Counted from the first letter of the stretch, positions 1 to 11,225 are shown. The stretch: DNA of 36,245 bases from Desulfobacteraceae bacterium (GCA_030613575.1 JAUWLP010000004.1:1-36245), one strand, 5' to 3'. Notes: a model not told the origin generated them from the letters alone. Numbers and translations: made by a program.

Positions 1-408
1 ATCAAGGGAGAGCTTCTTCCACGCCCTTTAAGTGTCTTATATGACCATGTGAGGGATTTCTCGGTTTACGTGGATGAAAGGAATGATGACGTTATCGGCT
101 GTTGTGCATTACAGTTTTGTTGGGATGATCTTGCTGAGATACGATCTCTTGCCGTACATCCTGAACATCTGAGGAAAAAAATAGGATCAAAGCTTGTAGA
201 AACAATACTCTCCGAGGCAAAATCGTTTGAGGTAAAAAAAGTGTTTGCACTCACTTACCGCCAGGAATTTTTTAAAAAATTCGGCTTTATGCAAATAAAC
301 AGGTCAGAGCTCCCGATAAAAATCTGGGCCGACTGTATCATGTGTGTGAAATTTCCGGACTGCGACGAAACAGCAATGATGAAAGAAATAGATCTGAATC
401 AGGTATAA
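1..408 (+). CDS. GNAT-family N-acetyltransferase, 5'-truncated by window edge
   Basis: Frame is open from base 1 (IKGELLPRPLSVLYDHVRDFSVYVDE...); GNAT core AEIRSLAVHPEHLRKKIGSKLVETIL resembles the ArgA/GNAT acetyl-CoA loop. Confidence 0.85.
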   Translation: MKGELLPRPLSVLYDHVRDFSVYVDERNDDVIGCCALQFCWDDLAEIRSLAVHPEHLRKKIGSKLVETILSEAKSFEVKKVFALTYRQEFFKKFGFMQINRSELPIKIWADCIMCVKFPDCDETAMMKEIDLNQV

Positions 409-1460
409 ATAACATTCAAGGAAAGCGGAGGATACTTCCACACACCCGGTTTTGGAACAATATGCTGCCCTCCGACGCTCAGCCAGTTCAAATCCGGCTT
501 GATTTCACGTAATTTTCCGTCGTCAGGCATCCTGGCATGATTGGTAACTGAATAGGTTGCCTGGAATATGCAGATGCCGTCCTTTTTTTGGCGGGCCACC
601 ACATAATTTTTCTTGAACGTCCGGGCCGCAATATTATTTGCTTCTGCAATCTGTTCCATTTCACTGTTTTCAAACCTCATCAAAAGCAATTTTGAAACGC
701 CCCTTTCGGAAATCCGCATTAACGTTCTCGATTCGCTGCTTCCTGCATAAACCGTAGTAATACAGGGGATCCTTTTTAAATACTGGGCCGCAACAATAGC
801 TGCAGTCCTTCTGCCGCCAACATCGACAGACAGACAATAATACTCGAAGAATTTTTTCTGGATGTATTCTGCGTATTTATCTCCTTTTTCATATAGATCC
901 TTCGATACATAACGAAGGCTGCGGGCCAGGTCTTCGGCTGCATCTGCAATCGGCCAGTCGATACGCACATGAAAATGTGACAGACTAAATATATTCTTTG
1001 CCCTGCCGGCCGGATCTCTTTGAATAAGGAGTGCATAATCCACGGGAAGCAACGTCTTTAACAAATCATGGAAATGGGCCGACTCTAAATATTTCTGCTT
1101 TGAATCAAATTTGCTTGAGAGATGGAGCGTTTCATAACGGAGAAGATTGGTTTTGGTGGTTTTGTTCACATCAAAGAACCGAACATATTTTTTATGAGTC
1201 ACAGGGATTGTATCTTCCGCAAAAATCACTAAAAAAGAGTTCTGGCATTCATGCTCCACAGCCGGGATACGCGCACGGGGTTTCAATTCACGTTTTTCTA
1301 CAAACGGGTAATCGATTTTTTTACAAAGAAAATTATTATATGAATCTATCAGCGCATACTTGAGCATTTGTTGATCCAGGTCATCCCGCAAAAGCTCATA
1401 ATAAGAACGCCTCAATCTATTTTCCTGGCTAATCTCTTCCCTTACACTCCAGAATGCCAA
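399..1460 (-). CDS. hypothetical protein (353 aa)
   Basis: Long ORF, convergent with the preceding gene; no family recognised. Confidence 0.7.
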   Translation of the reverse strand: MAFWSVREEISQENRLRRSYYELLRDDLDQQMLKYALIDSYNNFLCKKIDYPFVEKRELKPRARIPAVEHECQNSFLVIFAEDTIPVTHKKYVRFFDVNKTTKTNLLRYETLHLSSKFDSKQKYLESAHFHDLLKTLLPVDYALLIQRDPAGRAKNIFSLSHFHVRIDWPIADAAEDLARSLRYVSKDLYEKGDKYAEYIQKKFFEYYCLSVDVGGRRTAAIVAAQYLKRIPCITTVYAGSSESRTLMRISERGVSKLLLMRFENSEMEQIAEANNIAARTFKKNYVVARQKKDGICIFQATYSVTNHARMPDDGKLREIKPDLNWLSVGGQHIVPKPGVWKYPPLSLNVIYT

Positions 1461-1667
1461 TCTTGCCCCCTTGGAATTCGCCGAACGAATCTGTTTTGAG
1501 ATTAAAACTTAATCTGAGAGTTCCAAATTTCGAAAATGGTTAAAAGTAATAATATTTTTTTAATTTGTGTGTATTCGTGTTCATTCGCGGTTAAAAACCC
1601 ACCTGAACGCATATTTTTTCTTATTATAATAGCACTATTTTAAACAATCGTCAACAGCATATGACCT

Positions 1668-2366
1668 TCATTTTCCGTTAAACTTCTCAATCCATTGATA
1701 CAAAGCCTCCCGATACCTGTATGTAAAAAAGATAAGTACAAGGCATAAGCCTAATATCAAGACAAACCACCCGTATCTCTGTTCAAAAACATTCGATCCC
1801 TGAAGGCTGAGCATCAGTGTCCCTGGCATTCGTCCTATGGCTGTAAGTATAATAAAGATTTTTAAAGGTATGGCGCTTAACCCGAGAAATAAACACAGAT
1901 AGTCTTTAGGAAATCCCGGGAAAATAAATAAAACAAGCAGAACAATGACGCCCTGGCGTTTAACAACATTATCCATCCGTTTTAATTGAGCCGTGGGGAT
2001 AAGTTTTCTTACAAACCGTTTTCCCAGAAAACGACCGATTGTAAAATTGATCAACGATCCTGCTGTCAGGCCGATACTCGAAAATAAAAATCCCTTTGCA
2101 GCCCCAAACAAATATCCTCCGATAAAGCCTGTTGCTTCACCTGGAAAAGGGGCCAGCAAAACCTGAAGAATCTGAATGATTATAAAAACAACAGGCGCAC
2201 CGGAACCAAAGGATGTGACAAAAACCTTGATTTGCTCTCTATCCGTAAAAAGATCGTAGAAATAGGTGGTCTTTTCCCACAAAGGTATGCGATATAAATA
2301 TCCCAGCAAAACAAGGATACATACAACTACAACAGTAATTGTTCTTCGAATATTTTTATTGGTCAT
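1668..2366 (-). CDS. TVP38/TMEM64 (DedA-like) family membrane protein
   Basis: Hydrophobic protein with FPGEATGFIGGYLFGAAKGFLFSSIGLTAGSLINFTIGRFLGKRF and FPGFPKDYLCLFLGLS. Likely start is near MTNKNIRR; the ORF-track N-terminus GDRSQRTEDRGQRSDGRGQRSDGRSQ is translated repeat DNA. Confidence 0.8.
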   Translation of the reverse strand: MTNKNIRRTITVVVVCILVLLGYLYRIPLWEKTTYFYDLFTDREQIKVFVTSFGSGAPVVFIIIQILQVLLAPFPGEATGFIGGYLFGAAKGFLFSSIGLTAGSLINFTIGRFLGKRFVRKLIPTAQLKRMDNVVKRQGVIVLLVLFIFPGFPKDYLCLFLGLSAIPLKIFIILTAIGRMPGTLMLSLQGSNVFEQRYGWFVLILGLCLVLIFFTYRYREALYQWIEKFNGK

Positions 2367-2450
2367 TTGACTTCTGCCATCTGACCTCTGACCTCTGCCA
2401 TCTGACCTCTGACCTCTGTCCTCTGTCCTCTGACTTCTGTCCCCGAACCC
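2364..2450. repeat. heptameric polypyrimidine array (TCTGACC/TCTGTCC/TCTGCCA units)
   Basis: Consecutive 7-nt units: tctgacctctgacctctgccatctgacctctgacctctgtcctctgtcctctgacttctgtcc. Confidence 0.9.
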
Positions 2451-2516
2451 TGATCCCTGCTCAATCATCAATTAACAATCCGAACAATCAACAATCTTCA
2501 ATCAACAATCAACAAT

Positions 2517-3695
2517 CTAGATGTCCAGCGCAGCCACAGCCGGCAGGGTTTTACCTTCCAAAAGGGCAAGAAAGGCTCCTCCGCCTGTTGAAATATATGT
2601 TATTCTGTCAGTTTCGCCGCTCTTGTGTACGGCGACATCCGTATCTCCACCGCCAACGATTGAAAGTGCGTAAGAATTGGCCACGCTATGCGCCATGGCG
2701 AATGTCCCCCGGCTGAATGCATCCATTTCAAACACGCCCATGGGACCATTCCAGATAATAGTTTTGGCATCATACAAAACCTGAGAATATAGCAGAGATG
2801 TGGCAGGACCGATATCCAGAGCCATCCAGTTTTGAGGGATTTCCTGCATCGGTACGATTTTGATTTCAGCTCTGGCATCAAAATGGCTTGCCACTACCGC
2901 ATCCACGGGAAGATATAACTTTATACCGCTTTCAGCTGCCTTTCTCATTACAGATGCAGCCACTTCAATAAGATCAATTTCTACTTTTGATTTTCCCAAA
3001 TCGTGGCCGGTACTTTTAAGGAAGGTATTTGCCATGGCACCACCGATGATTAACTTGTCAACATAGCGCAGCATATTCTCCAACGCCCCTATTTTGCTCG
3101 AAACCTTTGTACCTCCCACAATGGCAACCACGGGACGTTGCGGATCAGCCATTGCTTTTTTAAAATAGTCAAGTTCCCTTTGAAGCAAAAAACCGGCTCC
3201 GGATATGGGCGCGAATTTTGTTATGGCGACAACCGACGCATTGACCCGGTGAGAAACGGCAAAGGCGTCATTTATATAAACGTCACAAAGCTCGGCCAGC
3301 GCCTTTGCAAATGCATCATTATTTTTCTGCTCCTCGGGATGGAATCTTAAATTTTCGAGGAGCACAACATCGCCCCTTTTCATTTTATTTACGATCTCTT
3401 TTATCTCAGAACCGATACAGTCTTTTGCCATTATAATTTTTTTTCTAAGGAATCTGCCCAAGCGCTTAGCTACGGGAGAAAGGCTGAGTTCAGGCACGGC
3501 CTTTCCTTTTGGTCTGCCCATGTGTGAAGTGATGATCAGCTTGGCGTTATGATCCAGTGCGTACTCCAGTGTCGGCAAAACAGCGCGAATCCGGGAATCA
3601 TCGGTGATGTTCTGATGCTCATCAAGGGGAACATTAAAATCTACCCTGAAAAAGACCCTTTTGCCTGAAAGATCTATATCTTGAATGGTTCTCAT
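2517..3695 (-). CDS. pgk: phosphoglycerate kinase
   Basis: [64 protein letters not shown]; start trimmed to the MRTIQD methionine. Confidence 0.97.
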   Translation of the reverse strand: MRTIQDIDLSGKRVFFRVDFNVPLDEHQNITDDSRIRAVLPTLEYALDHNAKLIITSHMGRPKGKAVPELSLSPVAKRLGRFLRKKIIMAKDCIGSEIKEIVNKMKRGDVVLLENLRFHPEEQKNNDAFAKALAELCDVYINDAFAVSHRVNASVVAITKFAPISGAGFLLQRELDYFKKAMADPQRPVVAIVGGTKVSSKIGALENMLRYVDKLIIGGAMANTFLKSTGHDLGKSKVEIDLIEVAASVMRKAAESGIKLYLPVDAVVASHFDARAEIKIVPMQEIPQNWMALDIGPATSLLYSQVLYDAKTIIWNGPMGVFEMDAFSRGTFAMAHSVANSYALSIVGGGDTDVAVHKSGETDRITYISTGGGAFLALLEGKTLPAVAALDI

Positions 3696-3708
3696 GATTT
3701 CTCCTCCC

Positions 3709-3996
3709 TTATCGACTCCCTTTGATTTTCTTTTCCAACCTGCGTTGTATGTCTTTCTTTTTCGACCATCTTTCCATAAAACCAATAGCACCGGACGTAT
3801 ACGCCCTGTCGACAAATTCTTCCCGAACCTTCAGTCCGCCGATCCCATCAATGGCTGATTTTAAGCACTCTGTTTTGTGGCGACATGCAAGACAGGCCTC
3901 AGGAGTATTTCGCAAACCGTTCCTGCTTTTTGGAAAAACAGTTTCAAGTTCGCCAAAGCAGGCGGGAAATTTTTTATCCAGATCTTTATTGGCCAT
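3709..3996 (-). CDS. small Cys-motif protein adjacent to RadC
   Basis: [21 protein letters not shown]...[15 protein letters not shown]-x2-C-x5-C motif; slightly overlaps radC. Confidence 0.75.
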   Translation of the reverse strand: MANKDLDKKFPACFGELETVFPKSRNGLRNTPEACLACRHKTECLKSAIDGIGGLKVREEFVDRAYTSGAIGFMERWSKKKDIQRRLEKKIKGSR

Positions 3997-4750
3997 TGTC
4001 TTGCACATCAAATTCCCGATTCATCCTTGCAATATAACCTTGATCCGCAAAACTGAAGTACCGGTTGTCTCCTATGATCAAATGTTCGTGAACGGTTATG
4101 CCGATTACTCTGCATGCAAAAATTAACTGGCGTGTTATGGAGATATCTTCCGTAGACGGCTTGGGATCACCTGAAGGATGGTTGTGAGCAAAAATAAGAG
4201 CTGCGGCGTGATGATTAAGGGCCGCAACTATTACTTCTCTGGGGTAAACCGAACTTGCAGTCAAAGTTCCTTCAAAGAGGGTCTCCAAAGCAATAACCCT
4301 GTTCTTGGCATCAAGAAAAAGAACATTGAAGCATTCACGACTCTTTTCTCTTATGCTGTGGTAAAGATAATCGAACAGTTCCCTGGAGTTATTCAAGGGG
4401 TTTTTATGTATCAACCGTTTTTCAAGATAACGATCTGCAACCGCTTTTATAAGCTTGACTCCCAGAAGATTCTTAGGGCCGATCCCGGGCACTTCACAAA
4501 GCGCTGTCGGTGAAGCTTCAAGTACTCCCTGCAGGGTTTTAAATCGTTTCAGCGAAGCCTTGGCAGCATCCTTGCAGTCTTTTCGAGGGGTGGCAAGCGT
4601 CAGGAGCAGTTCAATTACTTCATAGTCATGGAAGCCGGACAGGCCCGAAGTAAGAAATTTTTCCCTAAGCCTCTCCCTGTGACCTTTCCCCTTATGTTGT
4701 CTGACACGTTCAATTTCGGACTGCCGATCGAAAGTTGCATATTTTTTCAT
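3986..4750 (-). CDS. radC: RadC-family JAB-domain DNA repair-like protein
   Basis: GHRERLREKFL, VPGIGPKNL, HNHPSGDPKPSTEDI, GITVHEHLIIGD. Confidence 0.95.
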   Translation of the reverse strand: MKKYATFDRQSEIERVRQHKGKGHRERLREKFLTSGLSGFHDYEVIELLLTLATPRKDCKDAAKASLKRFKTLQGVLEASPTALCEVPGIGPKNLLGVKLIKAVADRYLEKRLIHKNPLNNSRELFDYLYHSIREKSRECFNVLFLDAKNRVIALETLFEGTLTASSVYPREVIVAALNHHAAALIFAHNHPSGDPKPSTEDISITRQLIFACRVIGITVHEHLIIGDNRYFSFADQGYIARMNREFDVQDNGQ

Positions 4751-5002
4751 AAACCGATCAAGTTAGTTCGCTTCACTCACAATTGGAATGTTGGAATATT
4801 AGAACACTGGAATATTGGGTTCTGTAAAAATGGAAAGTTGGGTTATTATAAAATTCCTCTTGACAGGAATTAAATAGAGGAATGTCATTTTCTTTAAATT
4901 ATCATTCCATTATTCCATCATTTCATTATTCCATGTGCGAGTTAAAAATATAAGTCTAAAAAATACCTTTATTTCCAATAAATAGTAGAATTTCCGAGAC
5001 GT

Positions 5003-6037
5003 TTAATTTACATCGAGTTCGTGTTTAAGGTCGCGGGTCATCAGCCTGTGTACAGCTTCTTTGGGAGAAACATCGTCATAAAGAATATGGTATACTTCGT
5101 GGGAAATCGGCATCTCAATACCAAGCCTGCGTGACAGGTTATAAACCGACCTGGCTGTTTTAACACCCTCTGCAACCATTTGCATTTCAGACAGGATCTC
5201 CTTTAACTTCATGCCCTTCCCTATCTTTTTCCCCACGGTATGGTTCCTGCTGATATCCCCGGTGCAGGTCAGCACCAGGTCCCCGACACCGCCGATTCCG
5301 GCAAAAGTACGCGGGTTGGCTCCGAGCTTTAATCCTAGCCGACGAATCTCTGTCAGACCCCTGGTGATCAAAGCCGCCCTTGTATTTAAGCCAAGACCAA
5401 GACCATCCATGATCCCTGCGGCTATGGCAATAACATTTTTTACAGCGCCTCCCAGTTCAAGACCGATCATGTCATTGTTTGTATAAACCCTGAAATACGG
5501 AGTTGCAAATATGTGCTGAATATAGCCTGCTACTTTTTGGTCTTTTGATGCCACGGCTATAACGGTGGGAAATTTATTTGCTACTTCCCGCGCAAAACTC
5601 GGGCCTGAAAGGACTGCAAAAAAGTCTTCGTCAATTTCAGGAAGGGTCTCTTTGAGCACGCCCGACATGGTCAAATGGGTTTTATTCTCGATACCTTTGG
5701 AAGCCGACACAACGATCGTCCCGGGTGAAATATGCCCGTGAACTTTTTGAGCCGTCTCCCTCATAACATGGGACGGAACAACAATCAGTACCAGATCTTT
5801 TTTTGATACAACTTCGGAAATATCGTTGGAAGGGGATATGTTGGCTGAAAGGGGAAAACCTGGGAGAAAAACTTTGTTTTCCCTGTATGCTTCGATCTGC
5901 TCTTTTACTTCATCTTCAAATACCCATAAATCAAGTTTAAAACCTTTTAAACCCAGAAGATCGGCAAGAGCTGTGCCCCAGCTTCCAGCGCCCACAACAC
6001 CGATCTTTACGGCGCTTTCATCTATTCGATTTTTCAC
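5003..6037 (-). CDS. gpsA: glycerol-3-phosphate dehydrogenase [NAD(P)+]
   Basis: GVVGAGSWGTALADLL, SASKGIE, VLSGPSFAREV, GVGDLVLTCTGDISRNHTVG. Confidence 0.97.
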   Translation of the reverse strand: MKNRIDESAVKIGVVGAGSWGTALADLLGLKGFKLDLWVFEDEVKEQIEAYRENKVFLPGFPLSANISPSNDISEVVSKKDLVLIVVPSHVMRETAQKVHGHISPGTIVVSASKGIENKTHLTMSGVLKETLPEIDEDFFAVLSGPSFAREVANKFPTVIAVASKDQKVAGYIQHIFATPYFRVYTNNDMIGLELGGAVKNVIAIAAGIMDGLGLGLNTRAALITRGLTEIRRLGLKLGANPRTFAGIGGVGDLVLTCTGDISRNHTVGKKIGKGMKLKEILSEMQMVAEGVKTARSVYNLSRRLGIEMPISHEVYHILYDDVSPKEAVHRLMTRDLKHELDVN

Positions 6038-6053
6038 CGGCTAATCACCTCAC

Positions 6054-8498
6054 CTATAAATGATCTTCCTTTTCCGCGAGCCTTGCAACACCGGCAACCT
6101 TTTCTTCGCCTAACAGCCCAATAATCTTTACCCCCTGGGTGTTACGGCTGATCACAGAGATTTGGCTCACAGACATGCGTATCAGTTTCCCTGTATCGGC
6201 CATTAACATCAGATCGTCATCATCATCAACCAGAAGTATTGCCACTACCTGTCCGTTTCGCTTACTTGTCTTAATGGTAATGACACCTTTGCCCCCACGC
6301 CTCTGGAGAGGATACTCATCAATCGAGGTTCTTTTCCCGTACCCGTTTTCCGTTGCCGTAAACAGCTTCTGGCCATGGCTTAAAACCTCCATACCAACAA
6401 CTCGGTCATCTTTCCCAAGGCTCAACCCGCGAACGCCTCTTGCGACGCGGCCGCTCGGTCGAACGTTAGACTCGTGAAAACGTATGGATTTGCCCATGGT
6501 AGAACCTAAAAAGACATTTTGAGTCCCATCTGTAATCCTTGCTGCAATCAATTCGTCACCTGGAACCAGACTTAAAGCGATGATACCGCCAGATCTGGGT
6601 CTGGAAAACGCCATAAGATCGGTCTTTTTGACCAGTCCGCTTCTGGTTGCCATAATAACGTAATATCCCGGTTCAAATGCCGGAACATCAAGCACTGTTG
6701 CAAGTTTTTCACCCTTTCCCAGATTAAGAAGATTAACAATGGCTTTTCCTCGGCTCATGCGGCCGGCCAGGGGGATGTCGTACACCTTGCACCAGTAAAC
6801 CCTTCCCTGGTTTGTGAAAAACAGGAAAGTATGGTGGGTGGAAGCCACAAACAGACTTGAGATAAAATCGTCATCTTTAACTCCCATGGCTGTCTTTCCT
6901 TTGCCGCCGCGGTGCTGTTTCCGGTAAAGGGTAATGGGATTCCGTTTTATATAACCGCTTTTGGAAATGGTGACGACCATGTCCTCTTCAACAATCATAT
7001 CCTCAATGGTTATCTCTTTTGTTGATTCAACAATCTCAGTCCGGCGTTGATCACCGTACTCTTGCTGTATTTCTGTAAGCTCGTCCTTAATAATATTTTT
7101 CACAAGACGCTCACTGCTTAAAATCTCTTCGTACCAGGCGATATCTTTGAGAATATTCTTGTATTCTTCCAGAATTTTTTCCTGCTCCAAACCGGTAAGC
7201 CGCTGCAGACGCATATCGAGTATGGCCTGTGCCTGTATCACAGTCAGGTCGTATGTCCGAACCAGGCCTTTGTTGGCTTGGTCCGGCGATTTTGATTCGC
7301 GAATCAGGAAAACGACATCATCAAGATTTTCAAGGGCAATTTTTAAGCCCTCCAGGATATGGGCCCGCGCCTCAGCCTTTTTCAGGTCATACCTGGTTCG
7401 CCTGATAATGATCTCTCTGCGGTGAAGAATGAAATGCTCAAGAATCTTTTTCAAAGAAAGTTGTTTAGGCTGGTTGTTTGCAATGGCAAGAAAGATGATA
7501 CCGAAGGTGTTCTCCATCCGCGTGTGCTTGTAAAGCTGATTGATTATCACCTCCGCAAACTGATCTTTTTTCAACCCTATCGCGATCCGCATACCTTCCC
7601 GGTCCGACTCATCCCTTATATATCGCACCCCTTCGATCTGTTTTTTTCTTATCAGGATTGCAATTTTTTCGATAAGTTTTGCCTTGTTAACCTGATAAGG
7701 AAGCTCCGTGATAATGATTGTCTCTCTTCCTGTTCTTTTGTCTTTTTCGATCACGACCCTGGCCCTGATCCGGATTATGCCCCGGCCGGTTGAATATGCG
7801 TCGTGAATTCCTGTAGTGCCGTAAATTATACCGGCCGTGGGAAAATCAGGGCCCGGGATATACTCCAGAAGATCCTGACATGTTAGATCAGGATCGTTTA
7901 TGATAGCCTTTGTAGCTTCAATTACTTCAAAAAGATTATGGGGCGGAATGTTGGTGGCCATACCAACGGCGATACCGGCAGAACCGTTTATTAAAAGGTT
8001 TGGGGCTTTGGCCGGAAGTACAGAAGGCTCTGTTAAAGAATCATCATAATTAAGCGTAAACTCAACGGTTTCCTTGTCCAGGTCCTCCATCATCTCATGG
8101 GCCATACGCGTCATTCTGATTTCGGTATACCTCATTGCAGCCGGAGAGTCGCCATCCACGGAACCAAAATTGCCCTGGCCGTCTACAAGGGGATACCTTA
8201 AAGAAAAATCCTGGGCCATCCGCACAATCGTATCATAAACCGCAGTATCGCCATGGGGATGATATTTACCTATAACATCACCGACTATACGGGCAGATTT
8301 TTTATAAGCTTTGTTCCAATCGTTTTTCAGCTCTCGCATTGCAAATAGTATGCGTCGGTGCACGGGTTTCAGACCGTCTCGCACTTCCGGGAGTGCCCTC
8401 CCGATGATCACACTCATGGCATAATCGAGATACGACTTTTTCATCTCGCTCTCGATACTGATCTGTGCCAACTTTTCTGTATTCAACATATTAAACAC
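6054..8498 (-). CDS. gyrA: DNA gyrase subunit A
   Basis: [78 protein letters not shown]-terminal GyrA beta-propeller with QRRGGKGV. Confidence 0.97.
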   Translation of the reverse strand: MFNMLNTEKLAQISIESEMKKSYLDYAMSVIIGRALPEVRDGLKPVHRRILFAMRELKNDWNKAYKKSARIVGDVIGKYHPHGDTAVYDTIVRMAQDFSLRYPLVDGQGNFGSVDGDSPAAMRYTEIRMTRMAHEMMEDLDKETVEFTLNYDDSLTEPSVLPAKAPNLLINGSAGIAVGMATNIPPHNLFEVIEATKAIINDPDLTCQDLLEYIPGPDFPTAGIIYGTTGIHDAYSTGRGIIRIRARVVIEKDKRTGRETIIITELPYQVNKAKLIEKIAILIRKKQIEGVRYIRDESDREGMRIAIGLKKDQFAEVIINQLYKHTRMENTFGIIFLAIANNQPKQLSLKKILEHFILHRREIIIRRTRYDLKKAEARAHILEGLKIALENLDDVVFLIRESKSPDQANKGLVRTYDLTVIQAQAILDMRLQRLTGLEQEKILEEYKNILKDIAWYEEILSSERLVKNIIKDELTEIQQEYGDQRRTEIVESTKEITIEDMIVEEDMVVTISKSGYIKRNPITLYRKQHRGGKGKTAMGVKDDDFISSLFVASTHHTFLFFTNQGRVYWCKVYDIPLAGRMSRGKAIVNLLNLGKGEKLATVLDVPAFEPGYYVIMATRSGLVKKTDLMAFSRPRSGGIIALSLVPGDELIAARITDGTQNVFLGSTMGKSIRFHESNVRPSGRVARGVRGLSLGKDDRVVGMEVLSHGQKLFTATENGYGKRTSIDEYPLQRRGGKGVITIKTSKRNGQVVAILLVDDDDDLMLMADTGKLIRMSVSQISVISRNTQGVKIIGLLGEEKVAGVARLAEKEDHL

Positions 8499-8578
8499 CC
8501 AATTGTCTATTCTTTCAGAATTTAGTCTCTTAGTTGTAGATTTTGTGTTTTTTACGGCAAATTATTTACAACTTAAAA

Positions 8579-8816
8579 AAAGTTTGAAGTGATCTAAAGT
8601 GATCTAAAATGCCTAAAGTTTACCCTGTGGAATGCCTGTCCAATGAAATGCAACGCCTATTTCATCGGGGCGGAGCCCATTACTCCGGGGTTTTGGAATT
8701 CTACTAATTTTTATATGAACAGATGGAGCGACCTGCCCGCTCGTGCCTTGCAATGGCAGGGGGGAGCGACACCTTAACTTTAGGCACTTCAAACTTTAGT
8801 TCACTTTAGTCACTTC
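8579..8816 (+). repeat. dispersed repeat family R1, copy 1 (AAGTGATCTA-type arms, GGAATTCT...GGAGCGA..CGACACC core, nested insert)
   Basis: gaagtgatctaaagtgatctaaaatgcctaaagtt ... ccttaactttaggcacttcaaactttagttcactttagtcactt; same arms and core as 19003-19142 and 35359-35504. Confidence 0.85.
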
Positions 8817-8822
8817 TAATTT

Positions 8823-9899
8823 TCAATCCTTAACAGGGTCAACCAATTGTTGATAGCTGGTATAATAAATATCTGTTAATGTTAAAAAAGCAGTGGCAAC
8901 CAGAGGGCCATAAATAATACCCAGAATTCCGAACATCTTCAATCCCCCGATGATTGAGAAAAAAACAAGAAGCGTATGCATTTTAACCCGTCGGCCCACA
9001 AGTTTCGGTTTTAACAGATATTCGATTCCACCGGAAAGTATAATGTAAAAAACAACAAAAAATATCCCTGATGCAATCCTCCCCTTTAAGATTAGATAAA
9101 GAGCTGCAGGGATAAACACAATTCCTATTCCTATGATGGGAAGAAACGCAAGCAGTCCCATTATAACACCCCACATAAACGGTGACCTTAAACCAAAGAG
9201 TGAAAATATGATGCCGCCGGCCACACCCTGAATCAGAGCGCAAAGTCCATTTCCGATAAGAATAGCACCGGCCATGTCCTTAAATTTTTTAATCAGTTTT
9301 TCGTCCTGTTCCTTTGGCAGTGGAGAAAGATCAATGATGAACGCAACAAGTTTGTCCCCGTCAATTAAAAGATAATAGATAACAAGGAGCATAAAAAAGA
9401 AGTAAACAAAAAATTTGAGCGCATTCGATGCAATAGAACTGGCTTGCTGATATAAAAAAAGGCCGACAACTTTACCCAGCTCAGACGCCCCTTTATTGAG
9501 TTGTTCACCCGTAATTTCTAAATTTAAATTTGAAAGGACAAGGTTTATTTTTTCTAGAATCCTGCTGCTTTCAAGAATAGTCTTGATCTGATCGCTGATT
9601 ACAGCACTTTTTCCCATAATATACAGCCCGTAAGCCTCTTTTGACAGAATTCCTACAAAAAAGACTATCGGGATAAACAGGATTAAAAATATAAAAGCGC
9701 AGGTTAGAATCGATGCAAAAAGAGGACTGATTTTTCTGTTTAAAAAATTATAAACCGGTCTAAAAATACTGGTTACCACAGCAGCAATAACAAGAACAGA
9801 AATAAAGGGCCAGAAAAGCCGGCCGAGCGTAAAAGCCGAGACCAGAAAAAGGACCAGAAAAAACCACAAAATAATATTTTGTGAAGTTTTATCCTGCAT
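8823..9899 (-). CDS. AI-2E family transporter (PerM-like)
   Basis: Multi-TM protein with GLLAFLPIIGIGIVFIPAALYLILKG and GPLVATAFLTLTDIYY signatures. Confidence 0.92.
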   Translation of the reverse strand: MQDKTSQNIILWFFLVLFLVSAFTLGRLFWPFISVLVIAAVVTSIFRPVYNFLNRKISPLFASILTCAFIFLILFIPIVFFVGILSKEAYGLYIMGKSAVISDQIKTILESSRILEKINLVLSNLNLEITGEQLNKGASELGKVVGLFLYQQASSIASNALKFFVYFFFMLLVIYYLLIDGDKLVAFIIDLSPLPKEQDEKLIKKFKDMAGAILIGNGLCALIQGVAGGIIFSLFGLRSPFMWGVIMGLLAFLPIIGIGIVFIPAALYLILKGRIASGIFFVVFYIILSGGIEYLLKPKLVGRRVKMHTLLVFFSIIGGLKMFGILGIIYGPLVATAFLTLTDIYYTSYQQLVDPVKD

Positions 9900-9982
9900 A
9901 GTACCTCCAATTTACCAATAATAATTCGTGAACACAGGTCTCATCGAGAAAGGTATCGTGCAAAGTTGGATAACAGACGTCT

Positions 9983-10138
9983 TTACTTGCAGGCAAATCC
10001 ACCCGCCACTAACAAAAGAAGAGTTTCAAACACGAAAACAGGAACATAGTCCCCGAAAAAAGCGTAAACAATACCGCCGCCAATTATGGCCGGCACTGCA
10101 AAAACTACCAGAATACCTAAACTTCTGCTGATGTTCAT
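9983..10138 (-). CDS. small membrane protein (51 aa), not in ORF track
   Basis: MNISRSLGILVVFAVPAIIGGGIVYAFFGDYVPVFVFETLLLLVAGGFACK; RBS-like CAGGAG about 10 nt upstream; same strand and just upstream of the AI-2E gene. Confidence 0.7.
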   Translation of the reverse strand: MNISRSLGILVVFAVPAIIGGGIVYAFFGDYVPVFVFETLLLLVAGGFACK

Positions 10139-10439
10139 CTACGTAAATCTCCTGTAAGTTTTTGAATAGTTTCTCGAACCGCCTTTTGCTCCAAACAAAT
10201 GAAGTTCAAAAGACAATAGCTTGATAATATTAGGGATTCTCTTTTCTTGAGTCCTTCGCCTCACGTCGTATAAAACACGAAGCGATTTAGTAACTTGTAA
10301 CAATAACATTTAATCAAGTAAAGGAAAAACAGACAAACCTGTTTATTTTTTATTATATTCATAAAGGTTTGACGATCAAGGTTTGTTTTTAATAACATAC
10401 AAAGTGTTTTAACACTAATTGAGACGAGACCTTTGCAAA

Positions 10440-11225
10440 ATGTGCCTGATTATTTTCTCTTATGATATGCATCCCCTTTACCGGTTGATACTTGCTGCCA
10501 ACCGGGACGAATATTACAACCGTCCGACAGCTCCGCTTTGTTTTTGGGATGATGAGCCGGGCATTCTGGCCGGCCGTGATTTAAAGCATAATGGAACGTG
10601 GCTTGGAGTCACCCGGACTGGACGAATTGCGGCCATCACCAATTTCAGGGAACCTGACTTTCGGATTGCGAATGCGCCTTCCCGCGGTTTTCTTGTCAGC
10701 GATTTTCTGGCCTCAAAAGAATCTCCCAAAAGTTATATAGAGCACGTTAAATCTATGGGGCACAGGCACAATGGATTTAATCTTTTTGTTGGAGACAGGT
10801 ATGAGCTATTTTATTATTCAAACAGAGAAAACAGCATTAAGGAAGTAAAACCCGGCCTATACGGCGTGAGTAATCAGTTTCTTGACACGCCATGGCCCAA
10901 GGTTACTAAAGGAAAGGTTGATCTTAACAAACTGGTCTATAATAATGAAAAAATTGACTCTGAAGACATATTCAGCATTCTAAAGGACAGCTCTTATCCG
11001 CCAGACAACGTGCTACCGAGCACCGGCGTTGGCCTCAAATGGGAACGTATTCTTTCCCCCTTGTTTATCACAAGCAGATTTTATGGAACACGTTCATCTT
11101 CCATTGTTTTAATGGAAAGATCTAATAGAATAACATTTTGGGAACGGGCATTTATTTCAGATGGCGCTGTATCCAGAGAGGAGAAAACCCGAAAATTCAC
11201 TTTTAAGATGTCAGAATCAGATTAA
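10440..11225 (+). CDS. NRDE family protein (TANGO2-like)
   Basis: MCLIIFSYDMHPLYRLILAANRDEYYNRPTAPLCFW, LAGRDLKHNGTWLGVTRTGRIAAITNFRE. Confidence 0.93.
   Translation: MCLIIFSYDMHPLYRLILAANRDEYYNRPTAPLCFWDDEPGILAGRDLKHNGTWLGVTRTGRIAAITNFREPDFRIANAPSRGFLVSDFLASKESPKSYIEHVKSMGHRHNGFNLFVGDRYELFYYSNRENSIKEVKPGLYGVSNQFLDTPWPKVTKGKVDLNKLVYNNEKIDSEDIFSILKDSSYPPDNVLPSTGVGLKWERILSPLFITSRFYGTRSSSIVLMERSNRITFWERAFISDGAVSREEKTRKFTFKMSESD

Noticed and set aside
2364-2450. CRISPR array possibility for the TCTGACC tracts
   Set aside because: Unit is 7 nt with no spacers; it is a degenerate tandem microsatellite.
9928-10131. 67-aa plus-strand ORF
   Set aside because: Antisense to a better-supported 51-aa membrane protein with RBS; composition not protein-like.
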